Assembly (NCBI RefSeq): GCF_010183535.1
Contig: NC_071331.1
Span: forward strand, 22,258,001-22,322,000
From: Caenorhabditis remanei
Taxonomy: Eukaryota > Nematoda > Chromadorea > Rhabditida > Rhabditidae
DNA: 64,000 bases
Direction: 5' to 3'
The first letter of the stretch is position 1, and each line of letters begins with the position of its first letter. Both the position numbers and the translations under genes were made by a program. Of the stretch, positions 1 to 12,240 are shown one piece after another. The notes under the pieces are model-generated. The model was not told the origin of the DNA, searched no databases, and saw nothing but the letters and a program-made list of their open reading frames with translations.

Positions 1-1541
1 TGGTCGAAAAATCTTATTCGGTTTTTCGACTATAAACTACAACCTTTTTTCTGCATTTTTGGTGTTTATTGACTGAAAAATAGTTGGAAATCCGAACGAA
101 TTTGACAATTTTTGTGTCAAAAATCAATTTTGAGCAATTTCAGTTCGTTTAGAGTGCTTTGTGCTCATTTTTATTGAAAATTACAGAAAAATTGACTGAA
201 GAATTAGTGAATTTTTTCGATTTTCACCCGAAAATCCGTCTTTTAAGTAATCGCGATATTTACAGCATCGTATGCAGAAAAAAGGGTTGTTTTTAGTTGC
301 GTTTTTAGTGTTTTTAGTTCAAAAAGGCCTCAAAATTGTCAAAATCCCCTAAAAATCGTTTTTTTTTCCATTCAAAAAACGTGAAAAATGACCCAAAAAC
401 CGCATTTTTGACTCCGCGGCCGAATTTCCCGTCTGGTGGCCTAGAATTCCGTCTTGTTGGTTATCTAGGCCACCGAGTCGAAATGGATGATTTTGAGCCC
501 AAAATTACTTTTTCCGCATGTTTTTTGGTCATTTTCACTGAAAAATGACAGATGTTTGAGGTTTTTTGACATTTTCCCGACCTGAAAATTGATTTTGACA
601 ATAGACGGATCTGGCGCACCTTTGACGCGTTTTCTAAATTTTTTTGTATTTAATACTCAAAAATCACCAAAAAAGCAATTTTTCATCCCGAAAATGCTCC
701 AAAACACTGGTGGCCGAACTTTTTCGTTTTTGTGTTTCTAGGCCACGTATAGTTCTTCCACCCGTCTGTTTCAAGATTATCGTTTTTTTGGTTAAATTTG
801 TTTAAAATTGGCTAAAAATCGCTGAAAATTCGTCCAAAATAATGATGAAATCGTCTAAAATTCTCATAAAACTGGTTCTTGACTGAAAAATAGTTGGAAA
901 TCTGAACGAATTTGACAATTTTTGTGTCAAAAATCAATTTTCAGCGATTTCAGATCGTTTAGAGCACTTTTGTGCTCATTTTTACTGAAAAAAAATTGAA
1001 AAATTAGTGAATTTTCCAGATTTTCACCTAAAAATGTCTCTTATCGTGATATTTACAGCATCGTAAGCCTAAAAATGCAGAAAAAAGGTAGTTTTTAGTA
1101 GTGTTTTTAGTGTTTAAGTTGAAAAACCCAAAAATTTTTAGATTTTTCGACTAAAAACCAATTACCCGAGTGTTTGCAAACCGATAATCCGGTTAATTTT
1201 ATTCGAAAACGCCTCAAAATCGTCAAAATCCGCTAAAAATCGTCTTTTTCCATTCAAAAAACGTGAAAAATGACCCAAAAACCGCATTTTTGACTCCGCG
1301 GCCGAATTTCCCGTCTGGTGGCCTAGAATTCCGTCTTGTTGGTTATCTAGGCCACCGAGTCGAAATGGATGATTTTGAGCCGATTTTTATGGTTTTAACC
1401 GCATTTTCAAGCGAAAAAGAACAATAATATGCGGTTTTTTAGTGTTTTTAGTTGAAAAACCCAAAAAATGTTAGATTTTTCGACTAAAAACCAATTTAAT
1501 AAGAAAAATTAACGAAAAATGAGTGAAAATGCCTCTTTTAG
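1..1541. repeat. Intron of the DDX1 gene with a direct duplication
   Basis: No exon is visible before the acceptor at 1541. Two blocks are present twice in direct orientation: 71-180 resembles 881-990, and about 124 bases at 377-500 recur essentially unchanged at 1258-1381. The second block contains a short GGTGGCCTAGAA...TCTAGGCCACC hairpin, the same motif found in long arrays in the lem-4 introns. The sequence is AT-rich and otherwise featureless. Confidence 0.6.
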
Positions 1542-4500
1542 GTAATCGCGTGCTCCGCCACTCTGCACAATTACGAAGTCGCTCGATTCGCGGATCGTCA
1601 CATGACATTCCCCCAATGGATTGATCTGAAAGGGACGGATTGTGTGTCTTCAGACGTTCATCACGTCGTCTGTCACGTCGACGCATCTGAAGACAAACAA
1701 TGGATTCGGGCGAAATACGCGCCGATTCATTTAGAAGATGATCACGTCCATGATGGAGATCAAATACGGGCGGGAACAAATGACAGGGATACGATATCGC
1801 TGGGAACAAAGATCTTGAAAGGGATCTATGTTGTGAAGGCGATTCAGGCACTTCACATGGATAAGGCTATCATTTTCTGTCGAACGAAACAGCAATGTGA
1901 TCATATGGAACATTTCCTGAGACAGAATAGTATGTATTACATTTTTTGATAAGAAAAACTGAAAATTTCCGACGATTTTGAGCCAAAAACGTGGAAGTTT
2001 GAAGACTGGGGCGATTTTGACGCGTTTTCGACACATTTCAACACATTTAGCGTGTTGAATGAACTCAAAATCAGGAATTTTTAGGAACAACTGACTGAAA
2101 ATCGATCTTAAATAAGCTGAAATCCAAGTTTCCCGAGAGAAAACTCCTCATTTCCAGCATTTTTGAGTGAAAAATGCTGTTTTCCACATGTTTTTTGATC
2201 ATTTTTAATTGAAAAATGACCGATTTTTGAGGTTTTTGACATTTTCCCGATCTGAAAATGTCGAAATAAAATGCATCTGGCGTACCTTTGACGCGTTTTC
2301 TAACTGTACAACTTTTGTTCGATAATCAGCAGAATTTTAATCTATTTATTTTTTATTTATTTAAAATACGTACGTGAGAGTACGTGGCAAGGTCAATAGG
2401 GGGGGGGGGGGGGGGGGGGGGAACTTGAAATGAAATAGAGGGAGAATAGTGAACACGTGGAAGGTAAATGAATTGTTAATGTTATTGGATGGGCGACTAC
2501 TTATTCATGTCAGTTGTACCGCAATACTGGAGAAAGCTTAATGTTTTATGGAGCCGTAGGACTAACTATTTTACTGAGGACGCGGTGAGTGAAAAAATGC
2601 TCACGAATTTTAGATCTTGGAGTTTTCCAATGATAGAGGTGGCCTCGTCTGGTATTGTGAGATGAAAGTTGAAAATAATTGGTATAGTCAATATCTATTT
2701 TTCCTATTAATAATTTACCGAAGAAGAATTTATCAAATCCGGCTCGTCGGGAAGATAAAGACTGAAGTTGATAATTCACTAAACGTTGGTTTGCCTGGAC
2801 GTACTTTGGGTCAGTTCTCAGTATTCTTTTACCACAGGTTCTAAACATAATCCTACGCGTGAAATTACTTTGAACTAATTCTATGTTTTTAATTGTTTTA
2901 CAACTACCTGGATTAGTTACAACTGTGCCGTATTCCAGTATTGGACGCACAAATATTTTGAAAAGCAGGGTTAGAAGTCGGATATTGTTACTATGGAACG
3001 ATTTAAATACTGAAAAAGCGACAAAATTTGCTTTTCGTATTGCTGTACTCCAGTGATCTTTAAAGGTGAGCTTCTCATCAACCAGAAATCCTAAATCTCG
3101 TACACAGCATTTTCTATCTATCAAATTACTATCTAGGAAATAATTATAATGTTTTGGAGATTTTCCGATCGATAAGCAGTGAGTTTTAGCCACGTTCAGC
3201 TCAAGTTTTGCAGAATTCGACCAATTAGATATGGCATCAATAGCAATTTGTAGATCCGGTGTGTTTTTATGCTTTGGGAAGGATGAGAAAATTTTTAAAT
3301 CATCAGCAAATTGCATAGCTGTTACAGATTTTGGTATTACAGTAGCTATGTCGTTCACGTATATACAAAACAGAACTGGGGAGAGGACCCCACCTTGAGG
3401 AACCCCACACGATATTGTTCTAACCTCCGAAAAAGAAGAGTTAATTTTTACTTTAAACGACCTCCCGGTTAAAAAAGAATGAAGCCAATTTAATAGACAT
3501 GCATTAAGACCAATGCTGGTAAGTTTAACTAGAAGAAGATCAATGGGCACCGAATCAAAAGCTTTGGAATAGTCGAAATAGACTACATCGACTTGTTCGC
3601 CTTTTTCTAAACTAGATGTCCACTGATTCATGGACTCGAGAAGACATGTGGTCGTTGAACGTTGAGGCCTGAACCCATGTTGCCCGGGACTCCAGAAATT
3701 TATTGAACCTAGGTGATGAGAAATTCTACGTAAGATACACCTCTCATAGACTCTACAAATTATAGAGGTAAGACTAATTGGCCTAAAATGAACAGTTTTT
3801 GTAGGATTTTCCTGCTTTTTCAACGGAAACACTATAGACTCTTTCCATCTATCTGGGACCGTACCATTCATCATTGAAAAATTGCAGAGTTGGCTTATGG
3901 GGCTAGCAATAAATGCACTTATGATTTTTAAAATCTGGCTGGAATTCCGTCAGGAGTCAAAGTGTTATTGCCCTTGATTTTACTTAAAAGTTTAAAGATT
4001 TCATCATCTGTCACACATATAATGTCTTGAAAAGAACGGTGATACGCGGGAACAGAAAAATTACCATCGTACTTATTTTTATATTGAGCCTGGAAGTGGG
4101 CCGCCAGCGCTTTACACTTCTCTTCATCCGAAATATGTAAAGTGTCATGAGAGTCTTTAATGTCCGGAACAATGTTAGATGACCGTTTCAGAACCATTTT
4201 TGCAAAATTTGAGAACCTGCTAGGCCCTTTTTCTTTGAGCATAGAAATTTCCAAATTACTACGGTATTTATAGAGTTTTTTCCGGAATCTTTTTGATATT
4301 TTGACATAGGTGACGTAATCGGCTTTTGATCGGGATTTGACTGCCTGAGACCAGCTATATTCCACTAATTTTTGGAAAGATTCTAAATACTCTGGAAGGT
4401 TACCCATTCCCAGGCGCGAACTTGCCCAAGGTACTGACTGAGCAAAGACGTACTTCAAATACGTAATAAAATTATTGTATTTATCGTTTACATCCGAAAC

Positions 4501-7500
4501 ACCAAAAATTAGAGTCCAATCTACATTACTGAGCATTTGTGATAGAGTACCGTAACAGATGTTCTTATAATCCGGATAGCTGATGGATGGAGAAGGGGGT
4601 TTATAGAGAAGGTCATACTTGAATTCTATCTTTGAGTGGTCGCTGCGACCAATAGGAGCTGAGACGGTTACGTTTTGAATTGGGAAGTTTGAGAATACGA
4701 GATCAAGAATATTAGCCCCCCTGGTGGGGTTCCTTACATACTGGATCAGATGATTATCATGACAGAAACTAATAATTTGTGTGGCTAGTTGGGCATTACT
4801 GTGGGGTGGGTCGGAGAGCCAGTCTATTTCTCTACAATTGAAGTCACCCATTAATAATAAATTTTTACCGGGATCAAGGTAGGTAGAAATCTGCTTCAAA
4901 AGTTTTTTGTATTACTAGGACTACAAGAAGGCGTTCGATAAACGTTTACTAGGATTAAGGGGTCTACCCCAACAGTCAAAAATCTAAGAGTCCAGAATTG
5001 AGAAGATGTCGTGCCTTGGTCGCGTTTTTGTCATTTACGCACTGAAAATGACGAAAACGCGACCAAGGCACGACAGCTTCTCAAATTCAAGGAATTCATC
5101 TTCACATTTGCCAATTTTTGAACAAAAGATGTAAAAACGCGTCCAAAGCGCGCCAGCCTTGAAAATTCCAGGTTTTTGGCTCAAAATTGACAAGAATCAC
5201 TCATGCAGTGAATGATTTTTGCCGACTTTGACCCCAGAAACCTGGAATTTTCAAGACTGGCGTGCCGTGGACGCGTTTTTAATTAAGTTGAAAAAATCAG
5301 AATTTGAGGGCTGAAGCTGTGTCTTTGACGCGTTTTTGACCCGATTTTTTGAAAAAGGTCACAACGATTGTCAAAAATTGAACCATTTCCAATTATTTTT
5401 AAGTCTGGCGCACCTCTGACGCGTTTTTTTTGCAGATTTCACGGCGGCGTGTCTTCATGGTGATCGTAGTGCCGAAGAGCGTCAAAGTTCACTCGAAGGA
5501 TTCAAAAAAGGAGAAATGAGATTCTTGGTGTGTACAGATGTGGTCGCACGTGGATTAGACGTACAAGGAGTGCCTTTTGGTATGGGAAATGATGAAAATT
5601 GGGGGATTTTTTGGCTGAAAATCGTTAATTTTGAGCGATTTTAAGCCTAAAAATTGACAATTTCGAGTGATTTTGACGATTTTCAGCCAAAAAAACGTGA
5701 ATTTTAAGCGATTTTAAGCTAGAAATTTGGCGATTTTCAGTGACTTTAAGCCAGAAAATCGTAATTTTCGAGTGATTTGAAGCCAAAAATTAGTGATTTT
5801 GGTGATTTTTAACGATTTTAAGTGAAAAATCGACAATTTTTATCGATTTTGACCGTTTTCAGCCAAAAAATCGTCGGATTTGAGCGATTTGAAAAGATTT
5901 TAGCCAAAAAATTGTTAATCCAAAGTGAACGTCAATTTTGAGTAATTTTAAACTAATTTGGACGATTTTGAGCGATTTTTGACGATTTAAGCTGAATTTC
6001 GGCAATTTTAAGCTAGAAAATCGTCAATTTTGAGTGTTTTTCTGACCAAAAATTGTCAATTTGAGCGATATTAATCCAAACAATTGTCAATATCAAGTGA
6101 TTTTGACAATTTTCAGTCAAAAAGCGTCAATTTTTGACTATTTTCCGCCAGGAAATCGTCAATTTTGAGCGATTTTTAATCTGAAAATAGCCAAAATCCC
6201 CCTTAAAGCTGTAAATTTGGCGATTTTCAATCAAAAAATCGTAAATTTTAAGCGATATCCACTTCAAATACAATTTTTAAGCTAGAATAACGTAATTTCG
6301 ATTGATTTAGGCAATTTTAAGCCAAAAATCGTCAATTTTGAGCGATTTTAAGCTTGAAATTCGGCGATTTTCAGTCAAAAAATGGTCAAATTCGAGTGAT
6401 TTCAAGCGATTTTAACCCAAAAATCGTTAATTTTGAGCGATTTCCACTGTTTTTTGGCTGAAAATTGTCAATTTTAAGCGATTTTTGACGATTTTTAGAT
6501 TAAAGACTATTTTGAGTGACTTTGATGATTTTCAGTCAAAAACATGCCAACTTTGAGTGATTTTAGACGATTTTAAACCAAAGAAAGTCAATTTTGAGCG
6601 ATTTTCAGTCAAAAATTGTCTATTTTGAGTAATTTTGAGCCATTTTAAACTATTTTGGACGATTTTGAGCGATTTTGACGATTTTTTGGCTGAAAATTGT
6701 CAATTTTGGCTGTTTTTGAGCTATTTTAAGCTAGAAATTTGACGATTGTTTGCGATTTTTGAGGATTTTAAGCCAAAAATTGTCAATTTTAAGCGGATTT
6801 GAGCGATTTTAAGCTGGAAATTCGACGATTTTAAACCAAAAATCCATATTTTTAAGCGAATTTGAGCGATTTCAAGCCCAAAAATTACAGTAATCAATGT
6901 GACACTTCCCGACGATAAATCAATGTACGTCCACCGTATCGGACGTGTCGGACGTGCCGAACGAATGGGATTATCGATTAGTTTGGTGTCGACAAACGAA
7001 GAGAAAGTATGGTATCATAAATGTCGGACGAGAGGTGTCGGTTGTCAGAATACGAAAGATATCGGAAAAGGCGGATGCACCATTTGGTTTGATGAGAAAA
7101 AGGTAAATTGGGGGAAATCAATAGGAAAAAGTGAAAATTGGCTGAAATTAGTCAAAAAAATCAGTTAAAACAGCCTAAAATATGGAAAAATTGGCCCAAA
7201 AATTATAGAATTTGGCTCAAATTCATAAAATCTTGGGTGGAGATAATGAAAATTGGGTGAAAATAGGCTAAAAATTATGAAATTTCGGCTCCGCGACAAT
7301 TCGCAACTGCGACATTCCGCAACTACGACATTTCGCAACTCACGTATGTTTCGCAACTGCGACATTTCGCAACTAGTCATTTCGCAACTACGACGTTTCG
7401 CAACCATAGAACTAGCTATAGTTTGACCTAGTTTTGTCTAAAAATGGGTCAGATAACTTTTTCTTCTATTTAATGTTTTCAAATATGCTCCCAGATCCTT

Positions 7501-10489
7501 CGGTTTCAATATTTTCAACTGACCTAAATATGCAAATGCGGTGTGGTTGCGAAACGCCGTGGTTGCGAAACGTCGCAGTTGCGAAGTGTCGCAGTTGCGA
7601 AACCTACGTGAGTTGCGGAATGTCGTAGTTGCGAATTGTCGCGGAGCCGAAATTTCAATGCAATTTCAGCCAATTTTATCAAAAATTTCATAATTTTTAG
7701 CCTATTTTCAGCCAAATTGTCATTATCTCCACCCAAATTTTATGAATTCTATCATTTTTAGGCAATTTTTCCATTTTTAGTCCGTTTAAAAAACAACGTA
7801 AAAAGATGAGCATGAAACCTCAAACTTGAGTGATTAAACTTTTATTAACTGAAATATGTTTTTAAAAAATGATAAAAAATACATATAACACCAAATTAGA
7901 GTTTTAGAACTCACACGTATTTAATTACAAATATACAAAAACTGAAAATTATAAACAAGAAGAATGACCATAAGGGGGCAAATTGATATTTTATTATTCC
8001 GCTTCTTGATCAGTTTGACTGTTTGACACATCTGCAATAAACATTTCGATTTTTTGATTTTCGTCGAGAATGACAAGTCGTAACTCTTCCAATTACAGCT
8101 CGTTCCATATGAAACCATAATTTTTTGAAACAAATTATGTGAAAATCCGACAAAGTTATGGATTTTCGAAACTTTTCGAAAATTTCAAAATTTGGATGCC
8201 GTGATAACTTCGCCCGTTTTCACCCAATCTCAGAAATTTTACCATTTTCAGAATCAGCGTGTTGAGAGCTTTCAGAAAAGTACCCACAAGCCTATATTCC
8301 GACGAAATCAGGTCCAACCACGAAAACTACAGTACCCCGCAAAACGGATTACTGTAGTTTTCGCGTCGAGACCCAACTTGCTTCAAACCTAGTCATGATT
8401 ATACGCATTTGAAGCGTCTTGAGCAGCCGAATTTGAATATAACAATAAAAATTGGAAAACGAAAAGGTCCTGACTTGAAAACACCCAAAAAACTGAAAAT
8501 GATAGATATTTTCTTTCAATTTCGCATTTTTTGAATTTCATTGTTATTTTCATTTTCAGCGAGTCAAGAGCTTTCAGAAAAGTACCCACAAGTCTATGTT
8601 TAGAGCGATTTGAGTTTCATGCGCCTTTAAACTGGGTTACTGTAGTTTTCGTGGTGGGACCCAAAGTTGTCAAAACCGCGGCTTGTGGGTACTTTTCTGA
8701 AAGCTCTCGGCACGCTGATTCTGAAAATCTAAAAAAAAATTTGAATTCCGAAAAAATTGGAGGAAGTTACGGTAATTATAAGTTTTTTTTCCAAATTCTG
8801 TAACTTTGTTGGTTTTTTATATTTTTGAGTGATTCAAAGTGGAAAATGTGTAGAAAGTTTTGAACTATTCGGGAAAGATAATTAAAATTGTTTAATACTT
8901 CAAAAAATTACAGTAACCAGATATTTCAGTTCTGACAGTTTCAAACTCACATTTTTCCATCAAAAACCACCATATCCATTCCAAATAATAATTCCATAAA
9001 AATCAAGAGGGACCGAGCCATACAGAAAGCAGTCTAATAGAATAATAAGAATTCAATAAAAATAGTAAAACGAGGGGGGGCCATTATTCCGTTAAACAGC
9101 CGAGAAGAGAGAGAGAATGTAATGAATTCGTCTTCTCCTAAAGAATTCTGATAGAGAAGAAATAGGGGGCGTGGCTTAGGAGAGAGAAGAGAGATACATA
9201 GAAATAGATCAAGTGACCAAGGTTAGCAACATTGTAATCTCGTGATTCACTAGAGAATATCAAACGAAGAGACGCAGACACGCATTCTAAGACAAAAAAA
9301 CCAGAGATTTTGCGAAAATTCACTAAAATCCAAACATTTTTCGGTCTCCCACCACGAAAATGATGGGTTACTGTAGTTTTGTCGATGGGAACCAAGATTT
9401 TTGAAGTTTTCAGGAGCTTATTCACACATTTTCCACTTTAAATCGATCAAAAATAAAGAAAACCAATAAAGTTTGAGATTTTCGAAAATTTACGATTTAT
9501 TTTTTCAACAAAAATACTAAAACTATCACAACTCACTCAGATTTTGTTCCAGCCTTCTGAAATTATGATTTTTGGATTCAGCGAGCCTAGACGGTTCGAA
9601 TGAGTATAATCATGATAGGATTTGACGTTTTTTGGTGTCCATGCGCCTTTAAATCTGGAGGTACTGTAGTTTTCGTGGTGGGACCCAATTTGATCAGAAT
9701 ATAGGCTTGTGGGTACTTTTCTGAAAGCTGAAAATGAGCTGAATTCATTCACGCCGGTAAAAATATATAAAAAAAATTCCTATTTTCGACGTATTTTCTG
9801 GCCAAAAGTTCACAATTTTCAATTTTTGATCCAAAATTCTGTGATTTTTGACGAAAAACTAGATCTCCGTCATTTTTCGGTAAAAAATGATAAATTTCAA
9901 CAGTTTTTCGCTCATTTTTCCAAAACATAAGATGTTTTGAAGGTTTTTGGCATTTTTCCTTTCTGAAAATGCTCTTATATCATCTGAAAACTGAAAATTC
10001 CGCATCACCTTGTTCTCAGCTTTCAGAAAAGTACCCACAAGACTATATTCTGATTAAATTGGGTCCCACCACGAAAACTACAGTAACCCGGGCGCTTTTC
10101 GTGTCGAGACCCAAAGTGAATAGAATATAGGCTTGTAGGTACTTTTCTGAAAGCTGAAAGCGTGCTGAATTCATATATGCCGATAAAAATATGAAAATCT
10201 CGATGAAAATCCCGAAAATTCACAATTTTCACATTTCCAGATGCTCGGTGAAATCGAAGAGCACCTCGGCTCCACAATCTCCACAGTCGACTCGGATTTT
10301 GCCGTTCCAATCGATGAATTCGACGGAAAAGTGATCTACGGAGAGAAAAGGTCCGGTGGAGCGAACTTTGCCACTCACGTACTCTCACTCGCCTCATCGG
10401 CGTCGCAGCTGGCGGATTTGGAGACGAAAATGCAATTGGAATATTTGAGAAATAATCGACACGTTTTTATGGCTTTTAATGCATTGTAG
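1542..10489 (+). CDS. ddx-1: DDX1-type DEAD-box RNA helicase, 3' part (four exons)
   Basis: Exons are 1542-1929, 5436-5579, 6891-7102 and 10241-10489. All junctions are GT..AG with matching phases (1, 1, 0), and the frame ends in TAG at 10487-10489. The upstream exons with the Walker A and DEAD motifs lie outside the window. The visible C-terminal helicase lobe starts at [13 protein letters not shown] and carries [15 protein letters not shown] (motif IV region), [13 protein letters not shown] (motif V) and [15 protein letters not shown] (motif VI). The DDX1-specific tail follows, with [11 protein letters not shown] and [15 protein letters not shown]1 proteins unwind RNA and RNA:DNA hybrids and belong to the tRNA ligase and RNA-transport complexes; that role is family knowledge, not read here. 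The three introns of 3.5, 1.3 and 3.1 kb are very long for a nematode and hold repeats. The reading frame is intact across all visible exons. Confidence 0.95.
2399..2421. repeat. 23-base G homopolymer
   Basis: An uninterrupted run of G on the plus strand, lying just beyond the 3' UTR side of the antisense LINE. Such monoG tracts are typical of Caenorhabditis genomes and can form G-quadruplexes. Confidence 0.95.
2425..4905 (-). mobile_element. 5'-truncated non-LTR (LINE) retrotransposon in a DDX1 intron
   Basis: The element is antisense to the host gene. Reading leftward, 4899-3928 encodes the C-terminal half of an AP-like endonuclease ([14 protein letters not shown], then [10 protein letters not shown]) and the start of the reverse transcriptase. 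3874-2546 encodes the rest of the RT, with [14 protein letters not shown], the [13 protein letters not shown] motif and the catalytic FADDLKIF box, followed by a thumb and tail region. The two parts are one ORF broken by a single-base shift in a T/A run near 3930. The N-terminal endonuclease and any ORF1 are missing, consistent with 5' truncation during target-primed insertion. The architecture fits the CR1/Jockey group, which includes nematode Sam/Frodo-type elements, but I cannot place the family exactly. I found no clear target-site duplication. The 3' side contains AT-rich DNA and a long G tract. Confidence 0.88.
4906..5435. repeat. Intron remainder with ACGCGTTTT-type inverted repeats
   Basis: A hairpin at about 5013-5072 pairs CTTGGTCGCGTTTTTGTCATT with its complement. 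Several degenerate copies of a CTGGCGCACCTTTGACGCG-like motif follow, at about 5140, 5260, 5320 and 5405. The same motif occurs at about 608 and 2277. No coding potential is seen before the acceptor at 5435. Confidence 0.5.
5580..6890. repeat. Intron of degenerate short-period repeat
   Basis: The whole 1.3 kb intron is built from degenerate units of about 30-45 bases with the themes GATTTTGAGCGATTTTAAG and CCAAAAATCGTCAATTTT. It looks like an old decayed minisatellite. No ORF or splice-flanked exon is visible. Confidence 0.6.
7170..7795. mobile_element. Foldback element with arrays of GCGACATTTCGCAACT units
   Basis: Two arms, about 7170-7410 and 7540-7795, are inverted copies of each other. 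Outer arm parts match around AAAATTATGAAATTTCGGCT and its complement. Inner parts are tandem 15-17 base units containing TTGCGAA or TTCGCAA. A spacer of about 130 bases separates them. It lies inside the last DDX1 intron. No transposase is encoded; the structure fits a non-autonomous foldback element. Confidence 0.75.
7796..10240. repeat. Rest of the last DDX1 intron: dispersed palindromes and a duplicated segment
   Basis: Copies of the 160 bp palindromic element (described at 39475) lie at about 8255-8395 (partial), 8560-8720, 9575-9745 and 10010-10170. 8795-9895 is one copy of a segmental duplication also present at 15295-16585, and 10010-10236 is repeated at 17170-17396. The block at 8940-9200 also occurs inverted at 17695-17925. 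No exon is visible. Confidence 0.6.
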
Positions 10490-11753
10490 ATGGCTGAAAA
10501 TTCCAATTTTATCGGTTTTTGTACGGTTTTATTGATGGTTTTATTGATTTTTAGCTGAAAAATTGGCTGAAAATGACTGAAAATCTATTTTGAACCGATT
10601 TACACTATGTTTTTATGATTTTTGGTTGAAAATTGCTTTAAAATTCCATTTTTCTCGGTTTTTTGATGGTTTTATTGATTTTCAGCTGAAAAATTGATCT
10701 AAAATAGATTTCAAATCAATTTTGTTATAATTTTGGTTGAAAATTGCAAAAATAGTCTGAAAATCCGTTTTTCAACCAAATGTCTATAAATCGGCTGAAA
10801 ATCCGGTTTTTGATGATTTTAATGATTTTTAGCTGACAAATTGATAGAAAATGACAGAAAATCGATTTTAAACCGGCTGAAAATTGCAAAAATTGTCTGA
10901 AAATCCATTTTTCCAGCCACAATTATATATTGTTCCTGTTTTGTATTATTTATTGTAAACTTTTACTGTTTCATTCTGATTTCGTCTTGCGCATTTTCAG
11001 ATTTTCAGTTTTCGATCGAAAACTACCCTTTTCCAGCATTTTTGGGCTTAAAATGCAGTTTTCCTGTGAGTTTTTGATGGGAAACACTATTTTCCAATCA
11101 AAAACAACGTTTCCAGCATTTTTCGGTTAAAAAAAAAGCTTTTTAGTTCATTTTTCCAAAAAATGACATATTTCAAATGTTTTTGGCATGTTTCCTCTTT
11201 GAAAATGCTTTCATACTATCTGAAAACTACAAAATCCGTTTCACCTCGTTCTCAGCTTTCAGAAAAGTACCGACAAGCCTATATTCTGATTAAATTGAGT
11301 CCCACCACGAAAACTACAGTAACCCGTGCGGTTTTCGTGTCGAGACCCAAATGGCTCGAAACCTGGGCGTGTGGGTACTTTTCTGAAAGCTCTCGATGAG
11401 TGGAATGTGAGAATAGCATTAGAAATGAGTGAATCTGAAAAAAACTGAAAATTTTAGAATATTTTCAGACAAAAAATTTCAAAAATTTTTTTTTGAAATT
11501 GATTTTTAAGTTTTCAAATCATAATTTTAGTGTCACCTGCTCATTAATAACCACACGTGGTCACTCCTGACCTCATAAACGCCCAGGAGGGAAAACAAGA
11601 AAACAATAATTTGAGTCTTATCAGTAGTAATTTATCATTTCAAATTTTAAGCATCAAAAATTAAGATGTCAATACGAATAGATCACTATATATAGAGTAT
11701 AGTTAAGACTATAACTAGAAAAATTTCTATAAATTCTGGAAAATTCTGAAATA
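10490..11753. other. Intergenic region between DDX1 and the thioredoxin-like gene
   Basis: The first part, to about 10920, is degenerate TGAAAATTG / TTTTGATGATTTT repeat. A palindromic element lies at about 11240-11400 inside a block (about 11030-11475) that is repeated in direct orientation after the next gene. The last 230 bases (about 11525-11753) are not obviously repetitive and contain TCACTATATATAGAGTATAG, a possible core promoter for the gene at 11754. Confidence 0.45.
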
Positions 11754-12201
11754 ATGTTGGTTCATATCACTAGTCAAGAGGAGTTCGACTCGATTATTAA
11801 ACAAAAATCCGATGCTTCCTTTATTTTGTATTTTCGAGAGGAGAAGTGAGTTGTAGATCAAAAAATAGATTTAAAAATTAGTAAATGGAAAATTCTGTAT
11901 CTTTTGATATAAAATTTGAAAAAAAATTCGAAAATTTTTTTTTCCAAAAATTGAAAAAAAATTTCTCTGCAGATCCAAAAATTGCGAGAAAAGCGATGTG
12001 CGAATGAGTCAACTATCTCAACAACACCAAAATATTGAGATTTTATCGATTGATATTAAAGAATGTGCGGAGATCTACAATCACTATAATTTGTCTGAAA
12101 TTCCTGCATTCGTTTTGCTGAAAAATGGAAAAATTGTGGAGAAACTGGAAGGAGAGGATAATAAGAAGTTTGAGGAGTTGGTGGAGAAGGCGTGTGGATA
12201 G
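11754..12201 (+). CDS. Small thioredoxin-fold protein lacking the CxxC active site
   Basis: Two exons, 11754-11845 and 11973-12201, join in phase 2 through a GTGAGT donor and a CTGCAG acceptor, giving 106 residues from MLVHITSQEEFDSII to a TAG. Length and order match a single thioredoxin domain: a beta1/alpha1 start, FILYFREEKSKNCEKSD where the active site should be, the central strand IEILSIDIKEC, the cis-proline segment SEIPAFVLLKNGKIVEKLEG and a C-terminal helix. The usual WCGPC motif is replaced by a region with one cysteine (KNCEKS) and no tryptophan. Classical dithiol redox chemistry is therefore unlikely. A role in binding, monothiol chemistry or chaperoning is inference. It has no signal peptide, so a cytosolic location is likely. 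The ATG is the first in frame, and AATAAA lies 34 bases after the stop. Confidence 0.85.
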
Positions 12202-12234
12202 AAGTGATAATTACCAATTAAATATTTTATCGAA

Positions 12235-12240
12235 AATAAA
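12235..12240 (+). terminator. Polyadenylation signal AATAAA of the thioredoxin-like gene
   Basis: An exact AATAAA 34 bases past the stop codon at 12199-12201. Confidence 0.6.

Noticed and set aside
1471..2090. Minus-strand ORFs of 119-126 codons
   Set aside because: They are shadows of the strongly supported DDX1 exon at 1542-1929.
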